Under the pieces are notes generated by a model, which did no database searches, had not been told where the DNA came from, and saw nothing but the letters and a program-made list of their open reading frames with translations. Shown in pieces: positions 21,885 to 22,463 of a stretch of DNA of 22,463 nucleotides. Location: positions 1 through 22,463 of the IMG/VR virus record IMGVR_UViG_3300050821_001888. The stretch is one strand, 5' to 3'. Positions within the stretch are counted from its first letter, which is position 1. The number at the start of each line of letters is the position of its first letter. A program made the translations under genes and the position numbers. Origin of the DNA: a virus.

Positions 21885-22463
21885 GCCATGACCGCCAGGA
21901 CTAGCCACGCCGGACCGAACCAAGGCCCGCCGCGACCGGCCTGGACAGACCGGACCCAGCCGTGACCGCCTTGCCCGGACCCGCCGAGCCATGCCGCACC
22001 GAGGTGCGCCTGCACCTTGACAAGCCCAGCCGTGACCGCCTTGACGTGCCTTGACGTGCCAAGCCCGGCCTTGACTGGCCTTGCGACGCGATGACCGCCT
22101 TGCCCGGCCAGTCCAAAACCGGCCAGACCTCGACAAGCCACAAACGCGCCTTGACTGGCCATGACCGCCAAGCCCTGCCCTGTCCGGTGCAACCCGGCCA
22201 AGCCATAGCAAGCGACACCACGACCGCCAGGACCAGCCGCGACAAGACATGCCCGGCCGCACCTCGCCATGACTGGACCTGCCAGGACCGGCAGGCCAAG
22301 ACTTGCCGGGACTCGCCTTGCCGGGACCGGCCAGACCGCGACCGCCATACCAGGACGAACCGTGACGCGCCTGATCCGGCCTGGACCGGCCAGGACCCGC
22401 CTGGACATGACCGCCGCGACATGCCTTGCCAGGACGAGCCGGGCCTGGACAGAATCGGCCCCG
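21885..22463. repeat. degenerate 5-bp/10-bp periodic repeat of NNGCC/NNGAC, no gene
   Basis: The plus strand is largely built of pentamers ending GCC or GAC (for example TTGAC GTGCC TTGAC GTGCC at 22041-22060). I count about 24 exact GCCNNGAC octamers between 21885 and 22450, many spaced by 10, 15, 20 or 30 bases. Long open frames exist in two or three frames of the minus strand because the pentamers contain no stops; they are low-complexity and I do not call them genes. The repeat reaches the window edge. Possible roles: helically phased protein-binding array, replication or packaging site, or a slippage-born low-complexity filler. Confidence 0.7.

Noticed and set aside
21901-22422. Long minus-strand open frames (173, 179 and 198 residues) across the right end
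   Set aside because: They overlap in different frames, are all low-complexity and result from the pentamer repeat, which lacks stop codons. Only the last 67 residues of one (21666-21869) look like a real protein.

Overview
The window is about 22.5 kb of G+C-rich DNA. It looks like the late end of a temperate, contractile-tailed (myovirus) phage or prophage. The tail genes follow the Mu-like order: tail terminator, DUF2635 protein, sheath, tube, frameshifted assembly chaperone, tape measure, gpN, gpP, gp45, gp46, gp47, gp48-like, then fibres. The composition and the kind of proteins suggest a high-GC proteobacterium, probably an alphaproteobacterium, as host. That host call is inference only. 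The phage carries a P4-type tyrosine integrase, not the Mu transposition genes, so it is a Mu-tailed phage with site-specific integration.

Positions 1-17265 (plus strand) are one dense morphogenesis operon. Most neighbouring genes overlap by ATGA or GTGA, which points to translational coupling. It starts inside a fibre-like protein (3-554), then a head-tail/tail completion protein, tail terminator, DUF2635 protein, sheath, tube, an assembly chaperone with a T TTT TTG slippery site, and the tape measure. The baseplate genes follow: a gpN-like protein split over two genes, the gpP-like hub, a spike-fibre fusion, a small unknown gene, gp46-like, gp47/J-like and gp48/YmfQ-like. Two more fibre genes close the operon. 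The spike gene and both later fibres end in an S74 intramolecular chaperone domain.

Positions 17255-19495 (minus strand) hold a small unknown gene, then integrase, a 40-residue membrane peptide and a ribbon-helix-helix regulator, the last three chained by 4-base overlaps. Positions 19561-20300 carry three small unknown genes transcribed towards integrase. Positions 20301-20610 are a gene-free regulatory stretch with repeated GAACCC words and a terminator-like hairpin. Positions 20611-21869 are a second chain of small minus-strand genes, all joined by 4-base overlaps, including a free-standing GIY-YIG endonuclease and a 30-residue membrane peptide.

Positions 21885-22463 and beyond are not convincingly coding. 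They consist of degenerate pentanucleotides of the form NNGCC/NNGAC, giving about two dozen GCCNNGAC octamers often spaced by 10, 15 or 20 bases. This region, the spike-collagen-fibre-chaperone fusion, and the mini-gene chains are the most unusual parts of the window.
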